Positions 8,854 to 18,086 of a stretch of DNA of 64,000 nucleotides are shown in pieces. A program made the translations under genes and the position numbers. The stretch lies in the NCBI GenBank assembly GCA_028285465.1, contig JANQPD010000039.1, positions 1 through 64,000 of the forward strand. The letters are read 5' to 3'. Each line of letters starts with the position of its first letter. Positions within the stretch are counted from its first letter, which is position 1. A model generated the notes under the pieces. It ran no database searches. It worked only from the letters and a program-made list of their open reading frames with translations, and had not been told where the DNA came from. Source of the DNA: Owenweeksia sp. (GTDB lineage Bacteria > Bacteroidota > Bacteroidia > Flavobacteriales > Schleiferiaceae).

Positions 8854-9287
8854 AACTTTTGCTCCTCCGTTTGTAGAATATGCTCCAACGTATTCTCTTT
8901 AAGTATCTCTACCGTTTTATTCCGCACCTCCAAAATAGCCTCGCGTATGCCACAGGTTTCTTCATCAAGGCATTCCTCGCACTTCTCATAGTACTGGTAC
9001 GTAACACACGGCAACAGGCCTATGGCTCCATCAAAAATGCGGTATACCTCTGCCAGGTTTACCTCGGCAGGTGACTTGCGCATGTAATAACCACCTCCCC
9101 TGCCCAGTTTGCTCCCGAGGATGCCGTTGTTTTTGAGGTCCAGTAAAATGGCTTCTAAAAACTTTTTCGGGATGTTTTGTGCGCTCGAGATTTCAGCGCT
9201 TTGCACCTTCCTGTTCGGGTCCTCAATGGCCTGTTTTGCCAGGTATACCAGTGCATTAATGGCATATTTTGATCTTTTGGACAACAT
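8829..9287 (-). CDS. Rrf2 family transcriptional regulator
   Basis: 152 residues with the Rrf2 winged helix-turn-helix (MLSKRSKYAINALVYLA; then IPKKFLEAILLDLKNNGILGSKLGRGGGY). Cysteines near the middle (PCVTYQYYEKCEECLDEETCG) could ligate an Fe-S cluster as in IscR, NsrR or RsrR-type members. In Bacteroidota such genes often control sulfur or iron-sulfur metabolism; the target here is unknown. It is divergent from dinB, with a 131-bp gap. ATG at 9287 fits the family N-terminus. Confidence 0.88.
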   Translation of the reverse strand: MLSKRSKYAINALVYLAKQAIEDPNRKVQSAEISSAQNIPKKFLEAILLDLKNNGILGSKLGRGGGYYMRKSPAEVNLAEVYRIFDGAIGLLPCVTYQYYEKCEECLDEETCGIREAILEVRNKTVEILKENTLEHILQTEEQKLKNKKDAS

Positions 9288-9406
9288 ACGCCACGAAGGT
9301 AAGTCAGCGGAAGCGTTTGTCGAAAGGACACTTCAACTTTCGTGTAAAACACCTGTAGTTAGTTTATCGTTAAAATGCAGTTTCCCCCTTATCCTTAGCG
9401 CTGCCG

Positions 9407-9414
9407 TACTTTTG
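9407..9414 (+). promoter_or_regulatory. -7 element (TACTTTTG) of dinB
   Basis: Exact TAnnTTTG match only 4 nt before the ATG, so the transcript should start at or next to the start codon. No good -33 element. Confidence 0.5.
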
Positions 9415-9418
9415 TCTA

Positions 9419-10501
9419 ATGTCCATCCCTTCCGAATACATTCGAAAAATCATACATGTGGACATGGATGCTTTTTACGCCTCTGTGGAACAACGCGACA
9501 ATCCTGAGTTAAGAGGTAAACCTTTGGCGGTAGGAGGTTCTAAAGAAAGAGGCGTAGTAGCTGCCGCCAGTTATGAAGCCCGCAAATTCGGCGTACGTTC
9601 CGCTATGGCCTCCGCTTTAGCCTATCGGAAATGCCCGCACATCATTTTTATAAAGCCCCATTTTGACAAATACAAAACCGTATCCGACCAGGTGCGCGAC
9701 ATCTTTTTCCAGTATACCGACCTCGTAGAACCCCTATCGTTGGATGAAGCCTATCTCGATGTTACGGAGAACAAAAAAGGGGTGGGAACCGCTACCCGTA
9801 TTGCCCGGCAAATCCGACAACAAATATGGGAAGAAACCCAACTTACGGCCTCCGCCGGGATCAGCATCAATAAGTTTTTAGCCAAAGTAGCGTCTGACCT
9901 GAACAAACCTAACGGGCAAAAGACCATTATGCCCGAAGAGGCACTCGGGTTTTTAGAAGAATTACCCATTGCCCGTTTTCATGGAGTAGGCGCGAAAACA
10001 GCAGAAAAAATGAACCGGCTGGGTATTCGCAATGGCAAGGACCTGAAACAGTGGGACCTGGCATTGCTTACCCGCGAGTTTGGAAAAAGCGGCTTGCACT
10101 ACTACAACATCGTCCGGGGCATACACAAAAGCCAGGTAAAACCCAACCGCATACGCAAATCCATTGGGGCTGAACGCACCTTTGGAGAAGACCTGAAAAG
10201 CATCCCGGAAATGGAAGCTGCCCTGAGCCGGATCATGGAAAAGCTACAGGAACGGATCGAAAGGGCTCAAAGTAAAGGGCGCACCATCACGCTAAAGCTG
10301 AAATATCATGATTTTGAGTTACATACACGCAGCATTACCTTAGAACACCCCACGGCAGAAGCCGCTCTTATCTTAGCGAATGCCCGTGTGTTGCTGCATC
10401 AGCCGGAACCAGAAAAACCCATTCGCCTGTTGGGTATTTCCCTAAGCAATTTGGGAGACAACCCGGTAAAAAGCTATACCCAGCTTACCCTGGATTTTTA
10501 G
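9419..10501 (+). CDS. dinB: DNA polymerase IV (Y-family)
   Basis: 360 residues. Catalytic Asp in HVDMDAFYASVE (D15) and the SLDEAYLD motif (D109, E110) identify a Y-family translesion polymerase; a little-finger domain follows, and the C-terminus YTQLTLDF is a sliding-clamp-binding peptide. It bypasses template lesions with low fidelity. Its -7 element lies 4 nt from the ATG, suggesting a leaderless message. A second Y-family enzyme, of the DnaE-associated type, is encoded at 60266. Confidence 0.95.
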   Translation: MSIPSEYIRKIIHVDMDAFYASVEQRDNPELRGKPLAVGGSKERGVVAAASYEARKFGVRSAMASALAYRKCPHIIFIKPHFDKYKTVSDQVRDIFFQYTDLVEPLSLDEAYLDVTENKKGVGTATRIARQIRQQIWEETQLTASAGISINKFLAKVASDLNKPNGQKTIMPEEALGFLEELPIARFHGVGAKTAEKMNRLGIRNGKDLKQWDLALLTREFGKSGLHYYNIVRGIHKSQVKPNRIRKSIGAERTFGEDLKSIPEMEAALSRIMEKLQERIERAQSKGRTITLKLKYHDFELHTRSITLEHPTAEAALILANARVLLHQPEPEKPIRLLGISLSNLGDNPVKSYTQLTLDF

Positions 10502-10574
10502 TATCCTCACCTCAGGTAAATGGAATGACTGAATCAAAAGTTCTTACACCTCTCTCTTCATCTGTTTTTATTGT

Positions 10575-10594
10575 TTGCTGGCTATAGCCAGCAA
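10575..10594. terminator. perfect inverted repeat downstream of dinB
   Basis: TTGCTGGC-TATA-GCCAGCAA, 74 bp after the dinB stop. No T-run follows on either strand, so an operator for the gene at 10684 is an equal alternative. Confidence 0.3.
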
Positions 10595-10651
10595 CAAAGC
10601 CGTGTGTAGCAAAACACCCCATGCCTGAAGAAAAGAGTCATTAACTTGGCA

Positions 10652-10659
10652 TAAATTTG
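10652..10659 (+). promoter_or_regulatory. -7 element (TAAATTTG) of the DUF4197 gene
   Basis: Exact TAnnTTTG match 24 nt before the ATG at 10684. Confidence 0.4.
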
Positions 10660-10683
10660 GCGTATAAAAGCAAAAACAGCTTC

Positions 10684-11517
10684 ATGAAAAGATATATTTT
10701 ATTCCTTTCTACCTTTATGGCTTTAATGGCCTGTGATAAAATTGATTCCCTCAATACGGGCAACCTCAGTGATAGCGAAATAGCCGAAGGGCTCAAAGAA
10801 GCGCTTATCGTGGGTACCGACACCTCCACTAAAATACTGGGAGCCCGGAATGGTTACCTTCAAGATGCAGCCGTAAAAATTCTCTTGCCGGACGCCATAC
10901 ACGCCAGTATCGAAAGCTTTAAATCTAAGTCCATCAACCTGGGCATTACTACTGTAACGGGCACACAGCTTTACGAAGGCTATCAAAACAGCCTCCTTGG
11001 AATAAATATCCCCGGTTTACGCGCTAAAGAAGACGCACTGCTCGAAGGCATTAACCATGCTGCGGAAGACGCAGCCTCTACTGCCGCACCCGTTTTTGTG
11101 GATGCCATCACATCTATCACCATACAGGATGCCAACAACATTCTTTTCGGCGGTAACGATAGGGCTGCAACCCAATATTTGGAAGGGCAAACTTCCGCTA
11201 CTCTTTTTGGGAATTACGAACCTAAAATTGATGCGGCCCTTACAAGCGTAACGATTGGCGGCAATAGTGTGGTCGATGAGTATGAAGATTTTGTGCTCCA
11301 ATACAATGCCGTACTGAACACCAATGTGGGCGTAGGTACAATCGGCAGCCTGATGAACCTGCAAACCGTAACGGTTACTGATTTATCCGCGCACGCCACC
11401 CAAAAAGGACTGGATGGCCTTTTTCTGAAAATAGCTGATGAGGAAGCGGATATTCGCAAAGATCCCCTGGCCCGGGTGAGTGCCATCCTGGAAAAAGTAT
11501 TTGGTGCACTGGATTAA
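10684..11517 (+). CDS. DUF4197 lipoprotein
   Basis: 277 residues from ATG 10684; an upstream in-frame ATG at 10657 would put nine polar residues before the signal and overlaps the -7 element. Lipobox LMAC (Cys17). The segment from LSDSEIAEGLKEALIVG to the end matches DUF4197, an all-helical envelope family of unknown function (repeated ALxxGI/ILFGGNDRAATQYLE features). It stands alone, with the ddl promoter beginning 4 bp after its stop. Confidence 0.75.
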   Translation: MKRYILFLSTFMALMACDKIDSLNTGNLSDSEIAEGLKEALIVGTDTSTKILGARNGYLQDAAVKILLPDAIHASIESFKSKSINLGITTVTGTQLYEGYQNSLLGINIPGLRAKEDALLEGINHAAEDAASTAAPVFVDAITSITIQDANNILFGGNDRAATQYLEGQTSATLFGNYEPKIDAALTSVTIGGNSVVDEYEDFVLQYNAVLNTNVGVGTIGSLMNLQTVTVTDLSAHATQKGLDGLFLKIADEEADIRKDPLARVSAILEKVFGALD

Positions 11518-11520
11518 GCC

Positions 11521-11552
11521 TTGCACGCACGTTAGAACAAAACTTACCTTTG
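11521..11552 (+). promoter_or_regulatory. ddl promoter
   Basis: TTG at 11521-11523, 21-bp spacer, TACCTTTG at 11545-11552 (exact TAnnTTTG); ATG 20 nt further on. Confidence 0.5.
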
Positions 11553-11572
11553 AAGCGCTTTCAACTGAACAC

Positions 11573-12553
11573 ATGAAAAAAAACATTGCGGTAGTAATGG
11601 GAGGATATTCCTCCGAATATGACATATCCCTGGCTTCCGGACAAGTTGTACTGGAACACCTGGACAAGGAACTGTATAACCCTTACAAAGTACTGATTGC
11701 CAAAGAAAAGTGGGTGGTACAGCTCGATGACGAAGAAATCCCGATAGACAAGAACGATTTTTCATTTTCAAAGGCCGGTGAAAAGATTCGCTTTGATGCT
11801 GTTTTTAATGCCATACATGGAAACCCCGGAGAGGATGGCCCTCTGGCGGGTTACCTCAGTATGCTGAATATCCCGCAAACTGCTTCAGATCATTTTGAGA
11901 GCGCCCTTACGTTTAACAAAGCCGAATGCAGCATGCTGCTAAAAGGCTTCGGCATCAATATAGCGGAGGCCTATTACCTTGCCCGCCATGAAACATACGA
12001 CATACAGGAAATTGCAGACCATGTAGGCCTGCCCTGTTTTGTAAAGCCCAACCGCAGCGGCAGTAGCATAGGCATAACTAAGGTCAAAGCCTTGAGTGAC
12101 TTACAAGAAGCTATTGAAAAGGCGTTTGAGGTAGACTCACAGATCCTTATTGAAACCGCTGTAAAAGGAACTGAGGTAGGCTGTGGCGTGAGCGACCATA
12201 CGGGGGTCATAAAAGCCCTTGCCATTACCGAGATCCGCCCGCCCAACGAATTTTTCGATTATGAAAGCAAGTACAACGGGCAAACGGCTGAAATTACCCC
12301 CGCTGAAATCGAGGAGGGCGTATACGCCCAGATTATGGAAGAGACAGAGTTTATATATGAAAGTCTCAACCTGAAGGGCCTGTGCCGCGTAGATTACATC
12401 ATTACCGAAAATGGCGTACCTTTCTTGATTGAGGTGAACACCATTCCCGGGCTTAGTGCCGAGAGTATTTTACCCAAACAGGCAGCTTATTTAGGCATTT
12501 CGCTAAGCGAATTGTTCAATGCCAGCCTGGAACGTTGTTTAGCACGCGCATGA
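11573..12553 (+). CDS. ddl: D-alanine--D-alanine ligase
   Basis: 326 residues from ATG 11573; an upstream frame extension to 11480 lies in the previous gene and is not conserved in type. ATP-grasp fold: VVMGGYSSEYDIS at the N-terminus, HGNPGEDGPLAGYL, VKPNRSGSSIGITKV, and the metal and substrate site LIEVNTIPGLS near residue 296. It makes the D-Ala-D-Ala dipeptide of peptidoglycan in the cytoplasm. The stop overlaps the coaD start (ATGA), so the two are translationally coupled. Confidence 0.95.
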   Translation: MKKNIAVVMGGYSSEYDISLASGQVVLEHLDKELYNPYKVLIAKEKWVVQLDDEEIPIDKNDFSFSKAGEKIRFDAVFNAIHGNPGEDGPLAGYLSMLNIPQTASDHFESALTFNKAECSMLLKGFGINIAEAYYLARHETYDIQEIADHVGLPCFVKPNRSGSSIGITKVKALSDLQEAIEKAFEVDSQILIETAVKGTEVGCGVSDHTGVIKALAITEIRPPNEFFDYESKYNGQTAEITPAEIEEGVYAQIMEETEFIYESLNLKGLCRVDYIITENGVPFLIEVNTIPGLSAESILPKQAAYLGISLSELFNASLERCLARA

Positions 12554-13014
12554 GAATAGCTGTTTTTCCCGGAAGTTTTGACCCTATCACGCTGGGGCAC
12601 TTAGATATCGCCAAGAGGGCTTTACCTCTTTTTGATAAGATCATTATCGCAGTGGGCGAAAACGCCAACAAAAAGTACATGTTCCCACTTGAGCAGCGCT
12701 TAAGCTGGATCGAGAGAACTTTTAAAACACACAATAAAATTACGTGCGACTCCTATACCGGACTCACCACCGAATACTGCCGCCAGCAAAACGCCCGGTT
12801 TATCCTGAGAGGTTTGCGCAACCCGGCCGATTTTGAATTTGAAAAAGCGGTGGCCCAGGCCAACCGTAAGTTATATCCCGAAATAGAAACCGTATTTCTC
12901 CTTACCGCATCAGGCCTGTCGTTCATCAGCAGCAGTATTGCACGCGATGTGATCCGCCATGGCGGGGATTACAAGCAGTTTGTACCAGAAGCGGTAACTA
13001 TACACCCCGGTTGA
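12550..13014 (+). CDS. coaD: phosphopantetheine adenylyltransferase
   Basis: 154 residues. The nucleotidyltransferase motif GSFDPITLGH is at the N-terminus and ISSSIARDVI near the end, as in CoaD. It transfers AMP from ATP to 4'-phosphopantetheine in coenzyme A synthesis. ATG at 12550 overlaps the ddl stop; an in-frame ATG at 12535 would lie within ddl. Its 3' end overlaps the convergent Nudix gene by 17 bp. Confidence 0.95.
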   Translation: MRIAVFPGSFDPITLGHLDIAKRALPLFDKIIIAVGENANKKYMFPLEQRLSWIERTFKTHNKITCDSYTGLTTEYCRQQNARFILRGLRNPADFEFEKAVAQANRKLYPEIETVFLLTASGLSFISSSIARDVIRHGGDYKQFVPEAVTIHPG

Positions 13015-13600
13015 GCGACTTCAGCAGGCCGCGAATAGACGCATATGTATTCTGCTTCGCGTTTTCCAGTTGCTTTTCATTCGCCCACAGCACTTCGGTT
13101 ATGTCTTCTTCAGCCTGAGGGGTAAGCTGCGGTACTCCCTCTACTTCCATCAAATACCAGTACGTGGGTTTTACAATATGCTGGTTATGCAAAGCATAGT
13201 AGTGGTATGTTGTCGGTAGTGGTTTTACGATGCTTGGGCTTGCTATACCGCACTCTTCAACTACCTCACGTAAAGCACCTTCCACATGGCTTTCTCCCGT
13301 TTCAATTTTGCCTTTCGGCAAATCCCATTTTCCCAGTCGGTAGATCAGGAGAATATGTCCGTTTTCGTTCAGTACAACACCACCGGCTGCTTCCACCAGG
13401 GTAAAGTACTCTAAAAAATACGTCCAACTTTTTTGGGGTTCAGCGCTAACATATACGTAGGAAATTGCGTTATCCTCAGCCGCTATTGTTTCTACTCCTT
13501 TTACCGGTTCTCTCAAGAAAGAATCCGGCAATATTTTTTCGGATGATCCGGCTACCGTACCAAAGCGTATCGAAGAGTCGTTGATGAAAACTTTATACAT
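12998..13600 (-). CDS. Nudix hydrolase
   Basis: 200 residues from ATG 13600; GTG at 13606 is the longer alternative. The Nudix box GKIETGESHVEGALREVVEE runs from about residue 97, with the G-x5-E-x7-REVVEE pattern intact (E103, R111, E112, E115, E116). An N-terminal segment of about 65 residues precedes the domain. The substrate (a nucleoside diphosphate derivative) cannot be told from sequence. Head-to-head with pyrE: only 8 bp separate the two ATG codons, and the pyrE -7 element overlaps the first Nudix codons. Confidence 0.85.
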   Translation of the reverse strand: MYKVFINDSSIRFGTVAGSSEKILPDSFLREPVKGVETIAAEDNAISYVYVSAEPQKSWTYFLEYFTLVEAAGGVVLNENGHILLIYRLGKWDLPKGKIETGESHVEGALREVVEECGIASPSIVKPLPTTYHYYALHNQHIVKPTYWYLMEVEGVPQLTPQAEEDITEVLWANEKQLENAKQNTYASIRGLLKSLNRGV

Positions 13601-13603
13601 TTG
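13596..13603 (+). promoter_or_regulatory. -7 element (TACATTTG) of pyrE
   Basis: Exact TAnnTTTG match 5 nt before the pyrE ATG and across the start of the divergent Nudix gene; it predicts a leaderless or nearly leaderless pyrE message. Confidence 0.45.
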
Positions 13604-13608
13604 CACTC

Positions 13609-14259
13609 ATGATTTTTGACAAAGAAACAGCGCAGAAAACAGCCGAACAACTGTTGCAAATTAAGGCCATAAAACTCCAGCCTAACGACCCGTTTACCTG
13701 GGCCAGTGGTTGGAAATCCCCCATTTATTGCGACAACCGTATAAGCCTTAGTTACCCCATTGTACGCACCTATTTACGTGAACAGCTTTCAAAACTGGTG
13801 CTGGACAAATACGGTAAACCCAATGTGATTGCCGGAGTGGCTACGGGCGCTATTGCCATGGGTATGTTGGTAGCCCAGGAGTTAGGACTTCCTTTCATTT
13901 ACATACGTCCCGAAGCCAAAAGCCATGGACGCAAAAATCAGATTGAAGGGCACCTGGAAAAAGGGCAGAACGTAGTAGTAATAGAAGACCTCGTAAGCAC
14001 AGGAGGCAGTAGCCTTAAGGCAGTACAAGCGCTACGCGAAGCCAACGCACATGTATTGGGCATGGCCGCCTTGTTTACCTACGATTTTGATATAGCCAAA
14101 GAAAATTTCGAGAAGGCCAATTGTGCGTTGTACACGTTAAGCGACTACCATCACCTATTGGAAACTGTAAACCAGGATGGTTACCTGGACGCTTCAACGA
14201 TGGATACTTTAAAAAGCTGGCGTGAGGCCCCTGAAGCATGGCAGGCAACCACCGCCTAA
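13609..14259 (+). CDS. pyrE: orotate phosphoribosyltransferase
   Basis: 216 residues. The PRPP-binding loop VVVIEDLVSTGGSS lies at about 124-137, preceded by IYIRPEAKSHGRKNQIEG, the flexible loop with the catalytic Lys. It converts orotate and PRPP to orotidine 5'-phosphate in pyrimidine synthesis. The C-terminal 60 residues, with a Cys and His pair (CALYTLSDYHHLLE), agree with Bacteroidota PyrE. Followed after 42 bp by the SRPBCC gene. Confidence 0.95.
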   Translation: MIFDKETAQKTAEQLLQIKAIKLQPNDPFTWASGWKSPIYCDNRISLSYPIVRTYLREQLSKLVLDKYGKPNVIAGVATGAIAMGMLVAQELGLPFIYIRPEAKSHGRKNQIEGHLEKGQNVVVIEDLVSTGGSSLKAVQALREANAHVLGMAALFTYDFDIAKENFEKANCALYTLSDYHHLLETVNQDGYLDASTMDTLKSWREAPEAWQATTA

Positions 14260-14301
14260 GCAAACCCGCTTTTCCTGTACAGAATTAATTTTAGCAACAC
14301 T

Positions 14302-14700
14302 ATGGGAGCATTACATATTGAATCAAAAACTGTAACCGTAAACAAAAATGCGGAGACACTTTATAAGGAGTTAAACGCGTTTCAAAACTTTAATAAAGTG
14401 ATGCCCGATTCCGTTGAGAAGTTCGAATCGGACGACAACTCCTTTCTTTTTCAAATGAAGGGGCTTCCGGAAGTGCGCTTAGTGGCGGATGAACGCGTAG
14501 AACCTAGCTTAATAAGACTTCGTTCGGCCAGCAGTAAACTCGACTTCACCTTGAGTTGCCACATCAGGAGCATGCAGGATGAAACCTCCGAAGTGCAGTT
14601 CGTGTTTGACGGGGATTTCAATATGATGATGCGCATGATGATTGAAAAACCGCTCACTGCCTTCATTGAAAATCTGGCCGAAAAAGTAGCCTCGCTCTAG
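14302..14700 (+). CDS. SRPBCC (START-like) family protein
   Basis: 132 residues, no signal peptide. The pattern (IESKTVTVNKNAETLYKELN, MPDSVEKFES, then a C-terminal helix MMIEKPLTAFIENLAEKVA) fits the helix-grip SRPBCC/polyketide-cyclase-like fold, which binds a hydrophobic ligand in the cytoplasm. Small proteins of this type are common between pyrE and birA in this phylum; the ligand is not known. Start chosen at the only plausible ATG, 18 bp after a near -7 sequence TAATTTTA. Confidence 0.6.
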   Translation: MGALHIESKTVTVNKNAETLYKELNAFQNFNKVMPDSVEKFESDDNSFLFQMKGLPEVRLVADERVEPSLIRLRSASSKLDFTLSCHIRSMQDETSEVQFVFDGDFNMMMRMMIEKPLTAFIENLAEKVASL

Positions 14701-14760
14701 CGGCATTACGATTTCCACGAGTACATTTTTTGTAAAACCCGGGATTCTACCGCGGCTGCC

Positions 14761-15504
14761 TCAATCCAGTAAAAAACGTAGCTGCTTGAATGCAAAATGC
14801 TGTTCTTCGCCAAGGAGCAGGCCTCGCAGTTTACCTTCCGGGCTAACCCCCAGTACCGTGAGTACCTCTTTTTGCCCGTTTACCAGAACATTTACCTCGC
14901 GCCCGTAGCCGAATAAGTGCGCCATATACCTTGTTTTAGCGCTGTCTACATCTTTCATCAGCCTAAGGTATTCTACCTCCAGCTGTTTAAGCACATTTGC
15001 AAAAAGAATTTCCAGGTCTATGCGCTCCCCAACGATCCCAGACAGGGAAGCAGCTTGAGGCAAAGCGGCAAACTTCTCCTGGTTTACATTTAGTCCAACA
15101 CCGATAATGCTGCTTTCCAGGTAGCTCCCGATCAGCCCGTTCTCGATCAGAAGGCCGCATATTTTTTTGTTTTTGTACAGTATGTCGTTGGGCCATTTGA
15201 TCAAAAAACCAGGGCAATACCGGTTTAACACCTCTACTATAGCAAGACATACTGACATGTTTAAGTAAAACTGTTTGCTTGCCATTAGGAAACGAGGCCT
15301 GAGCAGGACACTAAAAAGCAGGTTTTGTCCTTGTGCGTCATGCCAAACATTGCCAAACTGTCCCCGGCCTGATGTTTGATGATTAGCCCTTACGGTAAAT
15401 CCCTCTGCTGGCCCTTGTGTACGTAACAATTCCTTGAGGTATGCGTTTGTTGAAGGCAATTCATTAAAATGCTGCAACTTTTGTCCTACAAACAGGGTTA
15501 TCAT
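14761..15504 (-). CDS. birA: biotin--[acetyl-CoA-carboxylase] ligase
   Basis: 247 residues from ATG 15504; the open frame continues upstream to 15663, over rsfS, without family similarity. The biotin-binding motif GRGQFGNVW and KWPNDILYKNKKICGLLIE are present, followed by the small C-terminal SH3-like domain. The N-terminal DNA-binding domain of E. coli BirA is absent, so this is a plain ligase that biotinylates the carboxyl carrier protein of acetyl-CoA carboxylase. Divergent from rsfS with a 70-bp gap. Confidence 0.93.
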   Translation of the reverse strand: MITLFVGQKLQHFNELPSTNAYLKELLRTQGPAEGFTVRANHQTSGRGQFGNVWHDAQGQNLLFSVLLRPRFLMASKQFYLNMSVCLAIVEVLNRYCPGFLIKWPNDILYKNKKICGLLIENGLIGSYLESSIIGVGLNVNQEKFAALPQAASLSGIVGERIDLEILFANVLKQLEVEYLRLMKDVDSAKTRYMAHLFGYGREVNVLVNGQKEVLTVLGVSPEGKLRGLLLGEEQHFAFKQLRFLLD

Positions 15505-15545
15505 TGAAACGTATTTACCAAAGCGGCTACCGCGTTGAAATTGAT

Positions 15546-15553
15546 TAATTTTG
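15546..15553 (+). promoter_or_regulatory. -7 element (TAATTTTG) of rsfS-ftsH
   Basis: Exact TAnnTTTG match 21 nt before the rsfS ATG. No clear -33. Confidence 0.45.
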
Positions 15554-15574
15554 CCGCCAAATTTAATCCTATAA

Positions 15575-15946
15575 ATGAAGCAAGCTGAACAGGCTACCCA
15601 GTTTACCGCCTTAGTAAATGAGATTACCGAAGGCATGGAGGATGTTAAAGCGAAAAACATCACCGTCCTCGACCTCCGTGAAATTGAAAACGCTGTTTGC
15701 GATTATTTCCTCATTGCCGAAGGCACTTCAAATACCCAGGTAAATGCTATTGTAAACAGCGTGGAGAAACGCGTAAGAGAAAATCTGGGCGATAAACCCT
15801 GGCATGTTGAAGGCACGGCTAATGCAGAATGGATCTTAATGGATTACGTAAATGTTGTGGTGCACATATTTCAAAGTGAAGTAAGGGCTTTTTACGACCT
15901 TGAAAGCCTTTGGGGAGATGCCGAGATAACGAAAATTGAACACTAA
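15575..15946 (+). CDS. rsfS: ribosome silencing factor RsfS
   Basis: 123 residues. ITVLDLREIENAVCDYFLIAEG and the C-terminal DYVNVVVHIFQSEVRAFYDLESLWGDA are the conserved blocks of the RsfS/YbeB/Iojap family, which binds uL14 on the 50S subunit and blocks joining with the 30S in starvation. 20 bp upstream of ftsH, a common pairing in Bacteroidota. Confidence 0.95.
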   Translation: MKQAEQATQFTALVNEITEGMEDVKAKNITVLDLREIENAVCDYFLIAEGTSNTQVNAIVNSVEKRVRENLGDKPWHVEGTANAEWILMDYVNVVVHIFQSEVRAFYDLESLWGDAEITKIEH

Positions 15947-15966
15947 GCACACCTTGTAAAGAAACG

Positions 15967-18042
15967 ATGGAAAAAAAGGATAAAAACCAATTAGACAAAC
16001 TTAAGGAGCAGTTTTCTAAAGGAAACAACCCCGGAGGAAACAAGAGCAACTCCGGCGGAAATAGCGGAGGAGGCCGCAGGTTCAACTTTTATTGGATCTA
16101 CGCGGTAATCATCTTGTTGTTCGTGGGCATGTCGGTGTTTAACAACATCAACTCCAACAGCAAAGAGACCAACTTCAATAAATTCACCGAAATGCTGCGC
16201 GATGGCGATGTAAAACAGGTGGAGGTAGTAAACGACAAGCAAATACAGGTTTACATAAACAAGGAAGCGTTAAAGGAAAAAGAACGCTACAAAGAACTAC
16301 GTGACAATACGGTATCCGGGGTAAATCCCGGCCCACACTACACCTTTGAAATGCCTTCCGAAGTGTTTAATGACCGTATGGAAAAGGTATACGAAGAGCT
16401 GCCTTCTTTGCGCAGTAGTGTGCCCATTACCTATGCTACGCGAGAAAACTACTGGGACCTTATTTTAGGATGGACCTTCCCACTGCTTATCATGATCGTG
16501 ATCTGGATCTTCATCATGCGCAGAATGAGTGCCGGAGGCGGTGGTGCAGGTGCCCAGATCTTTAACATCGGCAAGTCAAAAGCCCAGCTCTTCGATAAAA
16601 ACACCAATGTAAAGGTCACATTCAAAGACGTTGCCGGCTTAGAAGGAGCTAAAGAAGAAGTACAGGAAATTGTTTCTTTCCTCAAAGAACCCGAAAAATA
16701 CACCTCCTTGGGGGGAAAGATCCCGAAAGGAGCTCTGCTGGTAGGCCCTCCCGGAACGGGTAAAACCCTACTGGCCAAAGCAGTAGCCGGCGAAGCCAAA
16801 GTACCTTTTTTCTCCCTTTCCGGTTCTGATTTTGTGGAAATGTTCGTAGGGGTAGGCGCTTCCAGGGTACGCGATCTATTCAAGCAGGCAAAGGAAAAAT
16901 CTCCTGCTATTATCTTTATTGATGAAATAGACGCCATTGGTCGTGCCCGGGGTAAGAATGCGCTTAGCGGTGGGAATGACGAGCGGGAAAACACCCTCAA
17001 CCAATTGCTTACGGAAATGGATGGCTTTGGTACCAATGAGCATGTAATCGTAATGGCCGCAACCAACCGAGCGGACGTATTAGACCGTGCGTTAATGCGG
17101 GCAGGGCGTTTCGATCGCCAGATCTACGTGGATCTTCCTGACCTCAACGAGCGCAGAGAGATCTTTAAAGTACATCTTAAGCCGCTGAAAATTGACAAGC
17201 AACTGGATACGGATTTCCTTGCAAAGCAAACCCCTGGGTTTTCCGGGGCAGACATCGCCAATGTATGCAACGAAGCAGCCCTGGTAGCTGCACGGCAGGA
17301 TAAAAAACAGATTGAGCAACAGGATTTCCTCGATGCAGTAGACCGCATTATAGGTGGGTTAGAGAAGAAAAACAAGATCATCACTGCCGAAGAGAAAAAA
17401 GTAATTGCCTATCACGAAGCAGGGCACGCCACCGTAAGCTGGATGTTGGAGCACGCTGCACCCCTGGTAAAAGTGACCATTGTGCCACGTGGCCGCAGTT
17501 TGGGTGCAGCCTGGTACCTTCCCGAAGAGAGGCAGATTACCACTCCCGAGCAAATTAAGGATGAGATGTGTGCCGCCCTGGGGGGCAGGGCCGCTGAAAA
17601 GATCGTTTTTGACCGCATCTCCACCGGGGCACTCAGCGACCTGGAAAAGGTAACCAAACAAGCCCGGGCTATGGTAACGGTTTATGGGCTCAACGACAAG
17701 CTCGGCAACATTACGTATTACGACAGTCAAAACGGGAACGACTACACGTTTAGCAAGCCTTATAGCGAAAAGACTGCCCAGCTTATAGATGAAGAGATAA
17801 GCGCCATAATAGAAGAACAGTATAGGAGGGCTTTGGAGTTGTTAACACAGCATAAGGAAAAACTTGCCAAGCTTGCGGAACTCCTCTTGGATAAAGAGGT
17901 TATTTTTAAAGAAAATTTAGAAGAAATCTTTGGAAAACGGCCCTGGACGAAAACTTCAGAAGGCAAGAGTGAAAAAGAAAGTGTAGAAGGCGTAGTTCAG
18001 GATGCCGAACTGAATAGCCCGGCTGATTCGGATTCAGAGTAA
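15967..18042 (+). CDS. ftsH: ATP-dependent zinc metalloprotease FtsH
   Basis: 691 residues. Two transmembrane segments (about 41-60 and 164-184) flank a periplasmic domain; Walker A GPPGTGKT (260-267), Walker B FIDEID (D319, E320), and the zinc site HEAGH (483-487). It degrades misfolded membrane proteins and short-lived cytoplasmic ones. The N-terminal 40 residues are Gly/Asn-rich ([16 protein letters not shown]), as often in this phylum. Second gene of a run through rsfS, LUD, cdsA, psd and the acyl-CoA-binding protein, which suggests a link between membrane quality control and lipid synthesis. Confidence 0.97.
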   Translation: MEKKDKNQLDKLKEQFSKGNNPGGNKSNSGGNSGGGRRFNFYWIYAVIILLFVGMSVFNNINSNSKETNFNKFTEMLRDGDVKQVEVVNDKQIQVYINKEALKEKERYKELRDNTVSGVNPGPHYTFEMPSEVFNDRMEKVYEELPSLRSSVPITYATRENYWDLILGWTFPLLIMIVIWIFIMRRMSAGGGGAGAQIFNIGKSKAQLFDKNTNVKVTFKDVAGLEGAKEEVQEIVSFLKEPEKYTSLGGKIPKGALLVGPPGTGKTLLAKAVAGEAKVPFFSLSGSDFVEMFVGVGASRVRDLFKQAKEKSPAIIFIDEIDAIGRARGKNALSGGNDERENTLNQLLTEMDGFGTNEHVIVMAATNRADVLDRALMRAGRFDRQIYVDLPDLNERREIFKVHLKPLKIDKQLDTDFLAKQTPGFSGADIANVCNEAALVAARQDKKQIEQQDFLDAVDRIIGGLEKKNKIITAEEKKVIAYHEAGHATVSWMLEHAAPLVKVTIVPRGRSLGAAWYLPEERQITTPEQIKDEMCAALGGRAAEKIVFDRISTGALSDLEKVTKQARAMVTVYGLNDKLGNITYYDSQNGNDYTFSKPYSEKTAQLIDEEISAIIEEQYRRALELLTQHKEKLAKLAELLLDKEVIFKENLEEIFGKRPWTKTSEGKSEKESVEGVVQDAELNSPADSDSE

Positions 18043-18086
18043 AAGTTTTCCCTTATATTTCTTCTACAATTGCGCAACAACAAACC

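Noticed and set aside
10575-10594. Strong dinB terminator
   Set aside because: The palindrome is perfect but has no T-run on either strand, so it is kept only as a low-confidence element.
15505-15663. Upstream extension of birA
   Set aside because: Overlaps the 5' end of rsfS and the rsfS promoter; the family N-terminus begins at the ATG at 15504.
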